DNA of 64,000 nucleotides from Streptomyces sp. NBC_00094. GTDB taxonomy: Bacteria; Actinomycetota; Actinomycetes; Streptomycetales; Streptomycetaceae. The DNA lies in contig NZ_JAPEMB010000001.1 in assembly GCF_026343125.1 (NCBI RefSeq), positions 5,833,501-5,897,500 on the forward strand, written 5' to 3'. Within the stretch, counting starts at the first letter, position 1; every line of letters starts with the position of its first letter. Both the position numbers and the translations under genes were made by a program. Under the pieces are notes generated by a model. The model was not told the DNA's origin. It was given only the letters and a program-made list of their open reading frames with translations, and did no database searches. Of the stretch, positions 27,589-36,454 are shown in pieces.

Positions 27589-28691
27589 TGAACGACTCTT
27601 CCTGGGGGGCCCCGGCCGGTATCGGCCGTGGGGGACCCGACCAGGGGCCTGCCCCGGCGGGTCCCGCAGACGATCGGCATCAGGCGGCGCAGACTCGGCC
27701 CATGCCCATCGTGCCCGACGTTCCCGCCGGCGGATTCCAGGACGGTCACGGCCGGGGGGCCGCTCACCAGAGCGGTCCCCTGTTCCGTGACGAGACGCCG
27801 CACGAGCACCCGCAGGAGCCCATGTCCAGCCCCACTCCGCCTCCGCCGCCCGCGCCGACGGCGCCACGGCAGAAGAAGAGCGCGGGGCGTGACCTGGGCG
27901 CGGCCATAGGAGTCGGGGTCGGTCTCGGCGCCGTCATCGCCGCCTCGCTGTTCATCTGGAAGCCGGCGTTCATCGGTGTGATAGCGGTCGCCGTGGTCGT
28001 CGGTCTGTGGGAGCTCACCTCGCGCCTCCAGGAGCGCAAGGCGATCAAGGCTCCGCTGGTCCCGCTCGCGGTCGGCGGTGCGGCGATGGTCGTCGCCGGC
28101 TACGTGCGGGGTCCCGAGGGCGCCTGGGTCGCGATGGCCCTGACGGCGCTCGCGGTGCTGGTCTGGCGGATGACGGAGCCGCCCGAGGGCTATCTGAAGG
28201 ACGTCACGGCGGGCGTGTTCGCCGCGTTCTACGTGCCGTTCCTGGCGACCTTCGTGGCGATGCTGCTCACCGCGGACGACGGTCCGCAGCGGGTGCTGAC
28301 CTTCCTGATCCTCACGGTGGTCAGCGACACCGGGGCGTACGCGGTCGGCTGGCGCTTCGGCAAGCACAAGCTGGCGCCGAGGATCAGCCCCGGCAAGACC
28401 CGCGAGGGTCTGCTCGGCGCGGTGGCCTTCGCCATGGCGGCGGGCGCGCTGTGCATGGAGTTCATGATCGACGACGGGACCTGGTGGCAGGGTCTGCTCC
28501 TCGGTCTCGCGGTGGCGGCGAGCGCGACGCTCGGCGACCTCGGCGAGTCGATGATCAAGCGCGATCTCGGCATCAAGGACATGGGCACCCTGCTTCCCGG
28601 CCACGGCGGCATCATGGACCGGCTGGACTCGTTGCTGCCGACGGCGCCGGTGGTGTGGTTGCTGCTGGCGCTGTTCGTCGGGACGGGTTGA
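27588..28691 (+). CDS. cdsA: Phosphatidate cytidylyltransferase
   Basis: A 367-residue membrane enzyme that makes CDP-diacylglycerol from phosphatidic acid and CTP. The signature is visible as GDLGESMIKRDLGIKD near residues 320-340, followed by HGGIMDRLDS. About eight transmembrane segments are present. The first 95 residues are an unusual Pro/Gln/Gly-rich cytoplasmic extension not found in most bacterial CdsA. The ATG is on the frr stop (TGATG), so coupled. Confidence 0.93.
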   Translation: MNDSSWGAPAGIGRGGPDQGPAPAGPADDRHQAAQTRPMPIVPDVPAGGFQDGHGRGAAHQSGPLFRDETPHEHPQEPMSSPTPPPPPAPTAPRQKKSAGRDLGAAIGVGVGLGAVIAASLFIWKPAFIGVIAVAVVVGLWELTSRLQERKAIKAPLVPLAVGGAAMVVAGYVRGPEGAWVAMALTALAVLVWRMTEPPEGYLKDVTAGVFAAFYVPFLATFVAMLLTADDGPQRVLTFLILTVVSDTGAYAVGWRFGKHKLAPRISPGKTREGLLGAVAFAMAAGALCMEFMIDDGTWWQGLLLGLAVAASATLGDLGESMIKRDLGIKDMGTLLPGHGGIMDRLDSLLPTAPVVWLLLALFVGTG

Positions 28692-28810
28692 CCGGGCGGT
28701 CGGTTTAGTCCGTCGGAGAGGGTTGACGGACAGCGGGTACTCTGGAAGGGCTCGTGGCGCGTGCGCCGCGGGCCCTTCCGTCGTCCTCGCCGCCGCGAGG
28801 GCGCTCCAGT

Positions 28811-28874
28811 GAGGTCTCCTGGCTTCGGCATCGTCATGCCGCGCTGCCCGCCGACGCGGGGCTGTCCGGACCTC
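28811..28874 (+). ncRNA. Folded leader upstream of rlmN (candidate structured RNA)
   Basis: Outer arms GAGGTC (28811-28816) and GACCTC (28869-28874) enclose two hairpins: a perfect 6-bp stem with CGTC loop (28826-28841) and a 5-bp stem with CGAC loop (28847-28860). The result is a possible three-way junction that ends 9 bases before the rlmN ribosome binding site. The opposite strand contains AGCCAGGAGACCT, which resembles the B12 box, but the rest of a cobalamin riboswitch is not convincing. Confidence 0.35.
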
Positions 28875-28899
28875 GTGCCGTCTGAGGAGACACCCGATC

Positions 28900-30012
28900 G
28901 TGGCCCGTCCAGTGCCCGGAGAACTCACTTTCGTCGCCCCCCGCGGAGCCAAGAAGCCGCCGCGGCACCTCGCCGACCTCTCGCCCGCCGAGCGCAAGGA
29001 GGCCGTCGCCGCGATCGGTGAGAAGCCGTTCCGCGCCAAGCAGCTGTCGACGCACTACTTCGCGCGGTACGCGCACGACCCCGCCGAGTGGACCGACATC
29101 CCGGCCGCCTCGCGGGAGAAGCTCGCCGGGGAGCTGCTGCCCGACCTGATGTCGGTGGTGCGGCACATCTCGTGCGACGACGACACCACCCGTAAGACCC
29201 TGTGGCGGCTGCACGACGGCACGCTCGTGGAGTCGGTGCTCATGCGCTACCCGGACCGGGTGACCATGTGCATCTCCTCGCAGGCCGGCTGCGGGATGAA
29301 CTGCCCGTTCTGCGCGACCGGGCAGGCCGGGCTCGACCGGAACCTGTCGACCGCCGAGATCGTGCACCAGATCGTGGACGGGATGCGGGCCCTGCGCGAC
29401 GGGGAGGTGCCCGGGGGACCGGCGCGGCTCTCCAACATCGTGTTCATGGGCATGGGCGAGCCGCTCGCCAACTACAAGCGGGTCGTCGGCGCGATCCGGC
29501 GCCTCACCGACCCCGAGCCGGACGGTCTGGGGCTCTCGCAGCGCGGCATCACGGTGTCCACGGTCGGTCTCGTGCCGGCGATGCTGCGCTTCGCCGACGA
29601 GGGCTTCAAGTGCCGTCTCGCGGTCTCGCTGCACGCCCCCGACGACGAGCTGCGCGACACCCTGGTGCCGGTGAACACCCGCTGGAAGGTGCGCGAGGTC
29701 CTCGACGCCGCCTGGGAGTACGCGGAGAAGTCCGGGCGCCGGGTCTCGATCGAGTACGCGCTCATCCGTGACATCAACGACCAGGCCTGGCGCGGTGACC
29801 TTCTCGGCCGGCTGCTCAAGGGCAAGCGGGTGCACGTCAACCTGATCCCGCTGAACCCGACCCCCGGGTCGAAGTGGACGGCGTCCCGTCCGGAGGACGA
29901 GAAGGCCTTCGTCGAGGCCATCGCCCGCCACGGGGTTCCGGTGACCGTGCGGGACACCCGAGGCCAGGAGATCGACGGTGCCTGTGGACAGCTGGCGGCC
30001 TCCGAACGCTGA
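28900..30012 (+). CDS. rlmN: 23S rRNA/tRNA adenine-C2 methyltransferase RlmN
   Basis: A 370-residue radical-SAM enzyme forming m2A in 23S rRNA and some tRNAs. The CxxxCxxC cluster motif is CGMNCPFC (near residue 130), preceded by MCISSQAGC, and the methyl-carrying Cys is in DGACGQLA near the end. GEPLANY and NPTPGSKW are family motifs. GTG 28900 has GAGGAGA 9 bases upstream. It has a long leader (28692-28899) with a folding potential described separately. Confidence 0.95.
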   Translation: MARPVPGELTFVAPRGAKKPPRHLADLSPAERKEAVAAIGEKPFRAKQLSTHYFARYAHDPAEWTDIPAASREKLAGELLPDLMSVVRHISCDDDTTRKTLWRLHDGTLVESVLMRYPDRVTMCISSQAGCGMNCPFCATGQAGLDRNLSTAEIVHQIVDGMRALRDGEVPGGPARLSNIVFMGMGEPLANYKRVVGAIRRLTDPEPDGLGLSQRGITVSTVGLVPAMLRFADEGFKCRLAVSLHAPDDELRDTLVPVNTRWKVREVLDAAWEYAEKSGRRVSIEYALIRDINDQAWRGDLLGRLLKGKRVHVNLIPLNPTPGSKWTASRPEDEKAFVEAIARHGVPVTVRDTRGQEIDGACGQLAASER

Positions 30013-30049
30013 CCTTGTAGTCTGAGCTCGAACACATCTTCATATTCCG

Positions 30050-30138
30050 ACAGGGGAGCGCCACAGCGCTGAGAGTGCGGTGACCGTAGACCGCAGACCC
30101 TCTGAACCTTGCCCAGGTCATTCTGGGTAGGAAGTTCG
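30050..30138 (+). promoter_or_regulatory. TPP (THI-box) riboswitch
   Basis: Conserved blocks appear in the correct order: CAGGGGAGC, GCGCTGAGAGTG, ACCCTCTGAACCTTG, CAGGTCATTCTGGGTAGGAAG. These are the thiamine pyrophosphate aptamer elements (P2/L2 GCTGAGA, P4-P5 GAACCT, and GGTAGGAAG). It precedes the thiamine transporter operon. Confidence 0.93.
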
Positions 30139-30160
30139 GTCGTTAACTCAAGCTGTTGCG

Positions 30161-30197
30161 CCCTGCCCGCGTCCGGTTCCGCCGGACGTGGGCAGGG
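30161..30197 (+). terminator. Terminator hairpin of the TPP riboswitch
   Basis: A 16-bp stem (30161-30176 with 30182-30197, one G-U pair) around a five-base loop, placed between aptamer and thiB. It is the likely expression platform: TPP binding would favour it and stop transcription. Confidence 0.75.
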
Positions 30198-30234
30198 CCG
30201 CGTCTCTTCCTGGACACACCCAGGAGGAATGTCA

Positions 30235-31347
30235 GTGAGCACCACCATTTCGGCGAGCACGAAGAGAATGGCCGCCGCCGCGCTCGTCGCGGCGCTGGGC
30301 GTCACCACCCTCGCCGCCTGCGGCACGGAGGACGTCCGCGACGCCGCGGGGAAGACCGGTGCGCCCGCGCCGAAGACCGTGACCCTCGTGAGTCACGACT
30401 CGTTCAACGCCTCCAAGGAGGTGCTGGCGGCCTTCACGAAGGAGACCGGTTTCACGGTCAAGGTCCTCAAGGCCGGCGACGCCGGCGAGGCCGTCAACAA
30501 GGAGATCCTGACCAAGGGCTCCCCTCAGGGCGACGTCTTCTTCGGTGTCGACAACACCCTGCTCTCCCGCGCCCTCGACAACGGGATCTTCGTTCCGTAC
30601 GAGGCGAAGGGCCTGGACCGGGTCCCGGCCACGTACCGGCTCGACGCGGAGAACCGGGTCACGCCCGTCGACTCCGGCGACATCTGCGTCAACTACGACA
30701 AGAAGTACTTCGCCGACAAGAAGCTGGCGCCGCCGCAGACCTTCGACGACCTGGCGAAGCCGGCGTACAAGGACCTGCTCGTCGTGGAGAACCCGGAGCG
30801 GTCCTCCCCGGGCCTCGGCTTCCTCCTCGGTACGGCCGCGAAGTACGGCGACGAGGGCTGGCAGGACTACTGGAAGAAGCTCAAGGCCAACGGTGTGAAG
30901 ACCGTCGACAGCTGGGAGCTCGCCTACAACCAGGAGTTCTCCGGATCGGCCGGTGGCAAGCAGGCCAAGGGCGACCGCCCGCTGGTCGTCTCGTACGCCT
31001 CCAGCCCGCCCGTCGAGGTGCTGTACGGCGAGCCGCAGCCGAAGGTGGCGCCGACCGGGGTGTCCACCGGCACCTGCTTCCGGCAGATCGAGTTCGCGGG
31101 CCTGCTGAACGGGGCGAAGAACCCCGAGGGCGGCAAGGCGCTGATCGACTTCCTGATCTCCAAGACGTTCCAGGACGACATGCCGCTGCAGATGTTCGTC
31201 AACCCGGTCGCGAAGGACGCGGCGCTGCCGGAGATCTTCACGAAGCACGGGGTCGTGATCGACGCGCCGGAGACCATGGCGCCCGCGAAGATCGCCGAGA
31301 AGCGTGACCCGTGGATCCAGCAGTGGTCGTCGCTCGTCCTGAAGTAG
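30235..31347 (+). CDS. thiB: Thiamine ABC transporter substrate-binding lipoprotein
   Basis: A 370-residue type II periplasmic-binding-like lipoprotein. The signal peptide ends in the lipobox LAAC (near residue 26), and the mature protein opens with VTLVSHDSFNASKEVL. GDVFFGVDNTLLSRAL and FRQIEFAGLLNGAKNP match the ThiB family. GTG 30235 has AGGAGG 7 bases upstream, against 1 base for ATG 30229. The TPP riboswitch makes thiamine or its derivatives the likely ligand. Confidence 0.92.
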   Translation: MSTTISASTKRMAAAALVAALGVTTLAACGTEDVRDAAGKTGAPAPKTVTLVSHDSFNASKEVLAAFTKETGFTVKVLKAGDAGEAVNKEILTKGSPQGDVFFGVDNTLLSRALDNGIFVPYEAKGLDRVPATYRLDAENRVTPVDSGDICVNYDKKYFADKKLAPPQTFDDLAKPAYKDLLVVENPERSSPGLGFLLGTAAKYGDEGWQDYWKKLKANGVKTVDSWELAYNQEFSGSAGGKQAKGDRPLVVSYASSPPVEVLYGEPQPKVAPTGVSTGTCFRQIEFAGLLNGAKNPEGGKALIDFLISKTFQDDMPLQMFVNPVAKDAALPEIFTKHGVVIDAPETMAPAKIAEKRDPWIQQWSSLVLK

Positions 31348-33008
31348 TGCGGGGCCGGGGCGATCTCCAGGGGAGCGCGACGCGGCTGGGGCTGATGGCC
31401 CTGCCCGTCGCGTTCTTCGGGGTGTTCTTCGCCTGGCCCGTCGTGTCGATCGTCGACCGGGGGCTGCGGCCCGACGGCGTCTGGCGGTTCGGCCGGATCG
31501 GCGAGACGCTGAGCCGGCCGGACATCCTCGACGTGCTCGGCTTCACCGCGTGGCAGGCGGCCGCCTCCACCGGTCTCACCCTGCTCGTGGCGCTGCCCGG
31601 CGCGTACGTCTTCGCGCGCTTCGACTTCCCCGGGAAGAACGTGCTGCGGGCCGTGGTCACGGTGCCGTTCGTGCTGCCGACCGTCCTCGTCGGCACGGCC
31701 TTCCTGGCGCTCGTCGGCCGGGGCGGTCTGACGGACGAGCTGTGGGGGCTGCGGCTCGACACGAGCGTGTGGGCGATCCTCCTCGCGCACGTCTTCTTCA
31801 ACTACGCGGTCGTGGTCCGGACCGTCGGCGGCCTCTGGTCGCAGCTCGACCCGCGCCAGGAGGAGGCCGCCCGGGTCCTCGGCGCCTCGCGCTGGACGGC
31901 CTGGCGGACGGTGACCCTGCCGGCGCTGGTGCCGGCGGTGTCGGCGGCCGCCCTCATGGTCTTCCTCTTCACCTTCACCTCCTTCGGTGTCGTCCAGATC
32001 CTCGGTGGGGACCGGTACTCCACCCTGGAGGCCGAGATCTACCGGCAGACGGCCCGGCTGCTCGACCTGCCGACGGCCGCCGTCCTCACCCTCGTCCAGT
32101 TCGCCGCGGTCGGGGCGATCCTGGCCGTGCACGCCCGGACGGTACGGCGGCGGGAGACCGCGCTGCGGCTCGTACCGCCGGAGACGACCGCGCGTCGGCC
32201 GAGGGGAATCGGGCAGTGGACGCTGCTCGCCGGGGTGCTCCTCTCCGTGGCGCTGCTGATCCTGCTGCCGCTCGGGGTGCTCGTGGAGCGGTCGTTCGCC
32301 GGGTCGGGCGGCTACGGCCTCGGCTACTACCGGGCCCTCGGATCGCTCGACGAGTCCGGGACCTTCCTCGTGCCGCCGCTGGAGGCGATCGGGAACTCGC
32401 TGCGGTACGCGGTGGCCGCCACCGCCATCGCGGTGCTGATCGGCGGGCTCGCGGCGGCGGCGCTCACGAGGCGGGCCGGGCGGCTCGTGCGGGGCTTCGA
32501 CGCGCTGCTCATGCTGCCGCTCGGGGTGTCGGCGGTCACCGTCGGCTTCGGGTTCCTCATCACGCTCGACGAGCCGCCGTTCGACCTGCGGGCCAGCTGG
32601 ATCCTCGTACCGCTCGCACAGGCCCTGGTCGGCGTCCCCTTCGTCGTACGGACGATGCTGCCGGTGCTGCGGGCGGTGGACCAGCGGCTGCGGGAGGCCG
32701 CGGCCGTGCTCGGCGCGTCGCCGTGGCGGGCCTGGCGCGAGGTGGACCTGCCGCTGGTGCGGCGGGCGCTCCTCATCGCCGCCGGGTTCGCCTTCGCCGT
32801 GTCGCTCGGGGAGTTCGGCGCGACCGTCTTCATCGCCCGGCCCGACAGTCCGACGCTGCCGGTGGCGGTGGCGCGGCTGCTCGGGCGGCCGGGCGAGCTC
32901 AACTACGGGCAGGCGATGGCCCTCTCGACGATTCTGATGGTGGTGTGCGCGGTCTCCCTGCTCCTGCTGGAACGGCTGCGCACCGAACGGACCTCCGGGG
33001 AGTTCTGA
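31347..33008 (+). CDS. thiP: Thiamine ABC transporter permease
   Basis: A 553-residue fused permease with two homologous halves, about twelve transmembrane segments. Each half has an EAA loop: QEEAARVLGASRWTAWR and LREAAAVLGASPWRAWRE. These contact the ATPase ThiQ. GTG 31347 overlaps the thiB stop by one base (TAGTG), which supports it; the listed longer frame starts inside thiB. It pumps thiamine across the cytoplasmic membrane. Confidence 0.92.
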   Translation: MRGRGDLQGSATRLGLMALPVAFFGVFFAWPVVSIVDRGLRPDGVWRFGRIGETLSRPDILDVLGFTAWQAAASTGLTLLVALPGAYVFARFDFPGKNVLRAVVTVPFVLPTVLVGTAFLALVGRGGLTDELWGLRLDTSVWAILLAHVFFNYAVVVRTVGGLWSQLDPRQEEAARVLGASRWTAWRTVTLPALVPAVSAAALMVFLFTFTSFGVVQILGGDRYSTLEAEIYRQTARLLDLPTAAVLTLVQFAAVGAILAVHARTVRRRETALRLVPPETTARRPRGIGQWTLLAGVLLSVALLILLPLGVLVERSFAGSGGYGLGYYRALGSLDESGTFLVPPLEAIGNSLRYAVAATAIAVLIGGLAAAALTRRAGRLVRGFDALLMLPLGVSAVTVGFGFLITLDEPPFDLRASWILVPLAQALVGVPFVVRTMLPVLRAVDQRLREAAAVLGASPWRAWREVDLPLVRRALLIAAGFAFAVSLGEFGATVFIARPDSPTLPVAVARLLGRPGELNYGQAMALSTILMVVCAVSLLLLERLRTERTSGEF

Positions 33009-34033
33009 TGCTGAGGCTGGACGGGGCGACCGTACGGTTCGGGGAGCGGGCCGCGCTCGACGCCGTCGACCTGGAGGTCGCCGAGCACGAGATCGTGAGC
33101 GTGCTCGGTCCCAGCGGCAGCGGCAAGTCCACGCTGCTGCGGGTCGTCGCGGGGCTGCAGGCGCTCGACGGCGGCCGGGTGCTGCTCGGCGGCGCCGACC
33201 AGGCCGGGGTACCGGTGCACCGGCGGGGCGTCGGGCTGATGTTCCAGGACCACCAGCTGTTCCCGCAGCGGGACGTCGGCGGCAACATCGCCTTCGGGCC
33301 GCGGATGCGGGGGGCCGGGAAGGCCGAGCAGGCGGAGCGCGTACGGGAGCTGCTCGAACTCGTCGGGCTGCCGGGGGCCGAGCGGCGGTCCGTCGCCGAG
33401 CTCTCCGGCGGCGAGCAGCAGCGGGTGGCGCTGGCGAGGGCGCTGGCGCCGCGGCCCCGGCTGCTGATGCTGGACGAGCCCCTCGGGCAGCTCGACCGGG
33501 GGCTGCGGGAGCGGCTCGTGGTCGAGCTGCGGGAGCTCTTCGGGCGGCTCGGGACGACGGTCCTCGCCGTCACCCACGACCAGGGCGAGGCCTTCGCGCT
33601 GGCCGACCGGGTCGTGGTGATGCGGGACGGGCGGATCGCCCAGTCGGGTGCGCCCGCCGAGGTGTGGTCGCGGCCGTCCTCGGAGTTCGTGGCCCGGTTC
33701 CTCGGCTTCGACAACGTGGTGGCGGCGCGGGTCGCCGGAACGGTCGCGGAGACCGCGTGGGGGAAGGTCCCGGTGCCGGAGGGCTCGCCGCAGGGGGAGC
33801 GCCGGCTCCTCGTCCGGCCGGGCGGCGTGCGCGTCGTCCCCACGGGGGAGCCGGAGCGGGCCTGGACGGTCGAGTCGCGGACCTTCCGCGGCGACCGGGT
33901 CGTGGTACGGCTCCGCCCGGCGGACGGCCCGCCGCTGGAGGCGGAGCTCGCGCTGCGGGAGGCGCCGGAGGTGGGGGCCGGGGTGGACGTGGTGTTCGTG
34001 GCGGAGGACGTCGTGGTGTTGGGCGGGGTCTGA
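33008..34033 (+). CDS. thiQ: Thiamine ABC transporter ATP-binding protein
   Basis: A 341-residue ABC ATPase. Walker A GPSGSGKST (near residue 35), signature LSGGEQQRV, Walker B LLMLDEPLGQLD and H-loop THDQGEA are intact. The C-terminal 110 residues form a TOBE-like domain, longer than in E. coli ThiQ (about 232 residues). The ATG overlaps the thiP stop. It is the last gene of the riboswitch-controlled operon. Confidence 0.93.
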   Translation: MLRLDGATVRFGERAALDAVDLEVAEHEIVSVLGPSGSGKSTLLRVVAGLQALDGGRVLLGGADQAGVPVHRRGVGLMFQDHQLFPQRDVGGNIAFGPRMRGAGKAEQAERVRELLELVGLPGAERRSVAELSGGEQQRVALARALAPRPRLLMLDEPLGQLDRGLRERLVVELRELFGRLGTTVLAVTHDQGEAFALADRVVVMRDGRIAQSGAPAEVWSRPSSEFVARFLGFDNVVAARVAGTVAETAWGKVPVPEGSPQGERRLLVRPGGVRVVPTGEPERAWTVESRTFRGDRVVVRLRPADGPPLEAELALREAPEVGAGVDVVFVAEDVVVLGGV

Positions 34034-34054
34034 CGGCGCGGACGGCCGTTCGCT

Positions 34055-34089
34055 GGTCTGCGGTCTGCGGTCTGCGGTCTGCGGTCTGC
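34055..34089 (+). repeat. 7-bp tandem repeat, five copies (GGTCTGC)
   Basis: Five exact copies, followed by a diverged sixth (GGTCCGT). It lies in the 77-base gap between convergent thiQ and the LOG-like gene, outside coding sequence. It is probably slippage-prone. Confidence 0.9.
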
Positions 34090-34110
34090 GGTCCGTCGTG
34101 GGAGGCGGGA

Positions 34111-35250
34111 CTATGCCTTCGCGAGTCGTTCCAGTGCCGCCGGGGCCTCGTCGATCGAGTCGACCAGCGCGATGCGCGTCGCCATCGGGCGGCCGGCGGC
34201 GAGGGTTTCCAGGAGGGGCCAGGCCGGGAGGCGTTCCGTCCAGTGCGCCCGGTCGACCAGGACCATCGGGGTGGGGGCGCCCAGGGAGCCGTAGTAGTTC
34301 GGGGTGGCGTTGGTGAAGATCTCCTGGACCGTGCCCGCCGCGCCCGGCAGGAAGACGACACCGGCCGTGGAGCGGGCCAGCAGGCCGTCCTCGCGGAGGG
34401 CGTTGGCGAAGTACTTGGCGATGTGACCGGCGAAGGCGTTCGGCGGCTCGTGGCCGTAGAACCAGGTGGGGATGCCGACCGAGTCCCCGCCGTGCGGCCA
34501 CCGGGCCCGTACGGCGAAGGCCGCCCGGGCCCACTCCGTCACGGAGGGGGTGAAGGACGGGGCCGCGGAGAGGACGGCGAGGGCCGCCGGCAGGGTCTCG
34601 TCGGGGAACGGGGCCAGGTAGGCGCCGAGGTTCGCCGCCTCCATCGCGCCCGGTCCGCCGCCGGTCGCGACGGTGAGGCCGGAGCGGGCCAGCGATCTGC
34701 CGAGCCGGGCGGCTCCCGCGTACGCCTCCGTGCCCCGGCCCATCGCGTGCCCGCCCATCACGCCGACCACCCGGGCCCCGTCGAGGAGCTCGTCGAGGGC
34801 GTCGGAGACGGCGTCGTCGTGGAGTGAGCGGAGCATCGAGGAGAAGATGTCGCCGTCGGCCCTGGTCCGCCCGAACCATGCGTACGCGAGGGCGTCGGGC
34901 GTCGACGCGTAGCCGGCGCCGATGATGCCGTCGTAGAGCTCCTCCGCGGTGTAGAGCCCCGACCGGTACGGGCCGAACGGAAGGTCGGGCACCGCCGGGA
35001 AGACGAGCGCCCCGTCGGCGCGGACCTTCGCCGCGGCCTCCGGCTCCATCGCGCAGCCGAGGAAGACGGCGCCGTCGGCGGACGCGGAGAGCAGGGCGAA
35101 GGTCCGGTCGGTCAGGTCGACGGACTGCACCCGGAGCCCGGCGAGCCCGCCGGGCCGGGCGAGTGCCGCGTCGAACTCGTCGAGCGTGTGGATCTCGCGG
35201 CCGTGCCCGCGCGGGCCGGGCGGCCGGTGTGCAGGAGGAGGCGTCGCCAT
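34111..35250 (-). CDS. LOG-like Rossmann-fold nucleotide-binding protein
   Basis: A 379-residue protein with a LOG (TIGR00730-related) C-terminal region. GGGPGAMEAANLGAYLA matches the first LOG motif; the second is PGAAGTVQE where the family has PGGxGTxxE. Such proteins bind nucleotides; some are cytokinin-activating phosphoribohydrolases. The N-terminal 150 residues are less typical. ATG 35250 was preferred to 35271 because a TATCGT -10-like box lies just before it, giving a leaderless mRNA. Function uncertain. Confidence 0.7.
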   Translation of the reverse strand: MATPPPAHRPPGPRGHGREIHTLDEFDAALARPGGLAGLRVQSVDLTDRTFALLSASADGAVFLGCAMEPEAAAKVRADGALVFPAVPDLPFGPYRSGLYTAEELYDGIIGAGYASTPDALAYAWFGRTRADGDIFSSMLRSLHDDAVSDALDELLDGARVVGVMGGHAMGRGTEAYAGAARLGRSLARSGLTVATGGGPGAMEAANLGAYLAPFPDETLPAALAVLSAAPSFTPSVTEWARAAFAVRARWPHGGDSVGIPTWFYGHEPPNAFAGHIAKYFANALREDGLLARSTAGVVFLPGAAGTVQEIFTNATPNYYGSLGAPTPMVLVDRAHWTERLPAWPLLETLAAGRPMATRIALVDSIDEAPAALERLAKA

Positions 35251-35302
35251 GGGCCCACGATAGGGGCCCATGGCCTGTCCGGCCCGTCCGTCGGGCGGCC
35301 CG

Positions 35303-36454
35303 TCAGCCCGTCAGGGGGAGGGCCGCCAGCTCCGCGACGAACCAGGTCAGCGGTAGGAAGACGGCGACCAGCGCGCCCGCCCGCAGGAGGGCCGCCGTGC
35401 GCAGGACCGTGGGCGGGGCGCCCAGGCGGAGGAGGGCCTCGGTGGTGTGGGCGCGGCACTGCTTGGACTCCAGCGCCGCCGTGAGGAGCGTGGCCGTGGT
35501 GCAGGCCATGACGAGGGCCGCGCCCAGGCCGGTCAGCGGCCCGAAGGCGCCCGTACCCGTGCCCGAGTCGTACAGCGCGGCCGCCGCGAGCGTCCCCGAG
35601 AGCACCGCGCTGACCACCCCGAGCGGACGGCCGATACGGCGGGACTCGTCCATGAGGACACGCCCGGCGAGCAGCCGGGTGGCACCGGGCCGGACCGCCT
35701 GCAGCAGACGGCCGCAGCCGTACGTCAGGCCCGGGCCCGCCAGCGCGAGCCCGAAGGCGGTGAGCACCCAGCCGGCCAGGACGCCCGCCGGGCTGCCGTC
35801 GAAGCGGCCCGGCAGCGCGAGGCCGTCGCCGCCGCCGCTGCGGCCCGCGTACGTCTCGATGGCCAGGCCGACCGCGACGAGGGCGACGCCCCACGGCAGC
35901 CCGGACGGCACCGGCTTCTCGACGCCCTCCGGCTCGGTGGGCGCGGTGCGCGGGCGCAGCGCCAGACCCGCCGCCGCGGCGGCGACGACCGGCAGGACCG
36001 CGAGCAGGGTGAGGGCGGCCGCGACGGGCATCGGCCGGTCGGCGGCGAGGAGTTCGGCGGCCGCCCCGTCGAAGGGCAGGCCGGTGATGTCGCCGCGCAG
36101 GTGCAGGTAGACGAGGAGCGCGACCATGGAGCCGAGCGTGCAGGCGACGGCCGTCGAGGCGGCCGCGACGGCGGTGAGCCGGACGGGTCCGAGCCCGATC
36201 GCCGAGAGCCCGGGGCGCGGCCGGGTGCTGGGGTCGGTGCGGGCCACGGCGACGGCGAACTGGACGGTGGCGGCGAGCGGCAGGGCGCACCACAGCAGGC
36301 GCAGGACGGAGGTCGAGGACTGGGCCGGGTGCCCGACGGCGTATCCGAGGGTGCACAGGAGCAGGAAGCCCACCCCCGCGGCCGCGGCGGCGACGAGGAG
36401 CCGCCGGGTCAGGACGAGGGGGTGGCCCCCGCGGGCTAGACGGAGAGCGAGCAC
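35303..36454 (-). CDS. ABC transporter permease, membrane protein
   Basis: A 383-residue protein with about eight hydrophobic segments and a basic N-terminus. It overlaps the ATPase gene by 19 bases, which makes it the likely partner of that ATPase. FtsX-like permeases of macrolide or lipoprotein exporters have a similar layout, but I see no diagnostic motif. Substrate unknown. It ends near the LOG-like gene on the same strand. Confidence 0.65.
   Translation of the reverse strand: MLALRLARGGHPLVLTRRLLVAAAAAGVGFLLLCTLGYAVGHPAQSSTSVLRLLWCALPLAATVQFAVAVARTDPSTRPRPGLSAIGLGPVRLTAVAAASTAVACTLGSMVALLVYLHLRGDITGLPFDGAAAELLAADRPMPVAAALTLLAVLPVVAAAAAGLALRPRTAPTEPEGVEKPVPSGLPWGVALVAVGLAIETYAGRSGGGDGLALPGRFDGSPAGVLAGWVLTAFGLALAGPGLTYGCGRLLQAVRPGATRLLAGRVLMDESRRIGRPLGVVSAVLSGTLAAAALYDSGTGTGAFGPLTGLGAALVMACTTATLLTAALESKQCRAHTTEALLRLGAPPTVLRTAALLRAGALVAVFLPLTWFVAELAALPLTG

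Noticed and set aside
28811..28900. Cobalamin riboswitch on the minus strand
   Set aside because: Only the B12 box and part of P4-P5 resemble it; no GCCACTG element and no minus-strand gene downstream.
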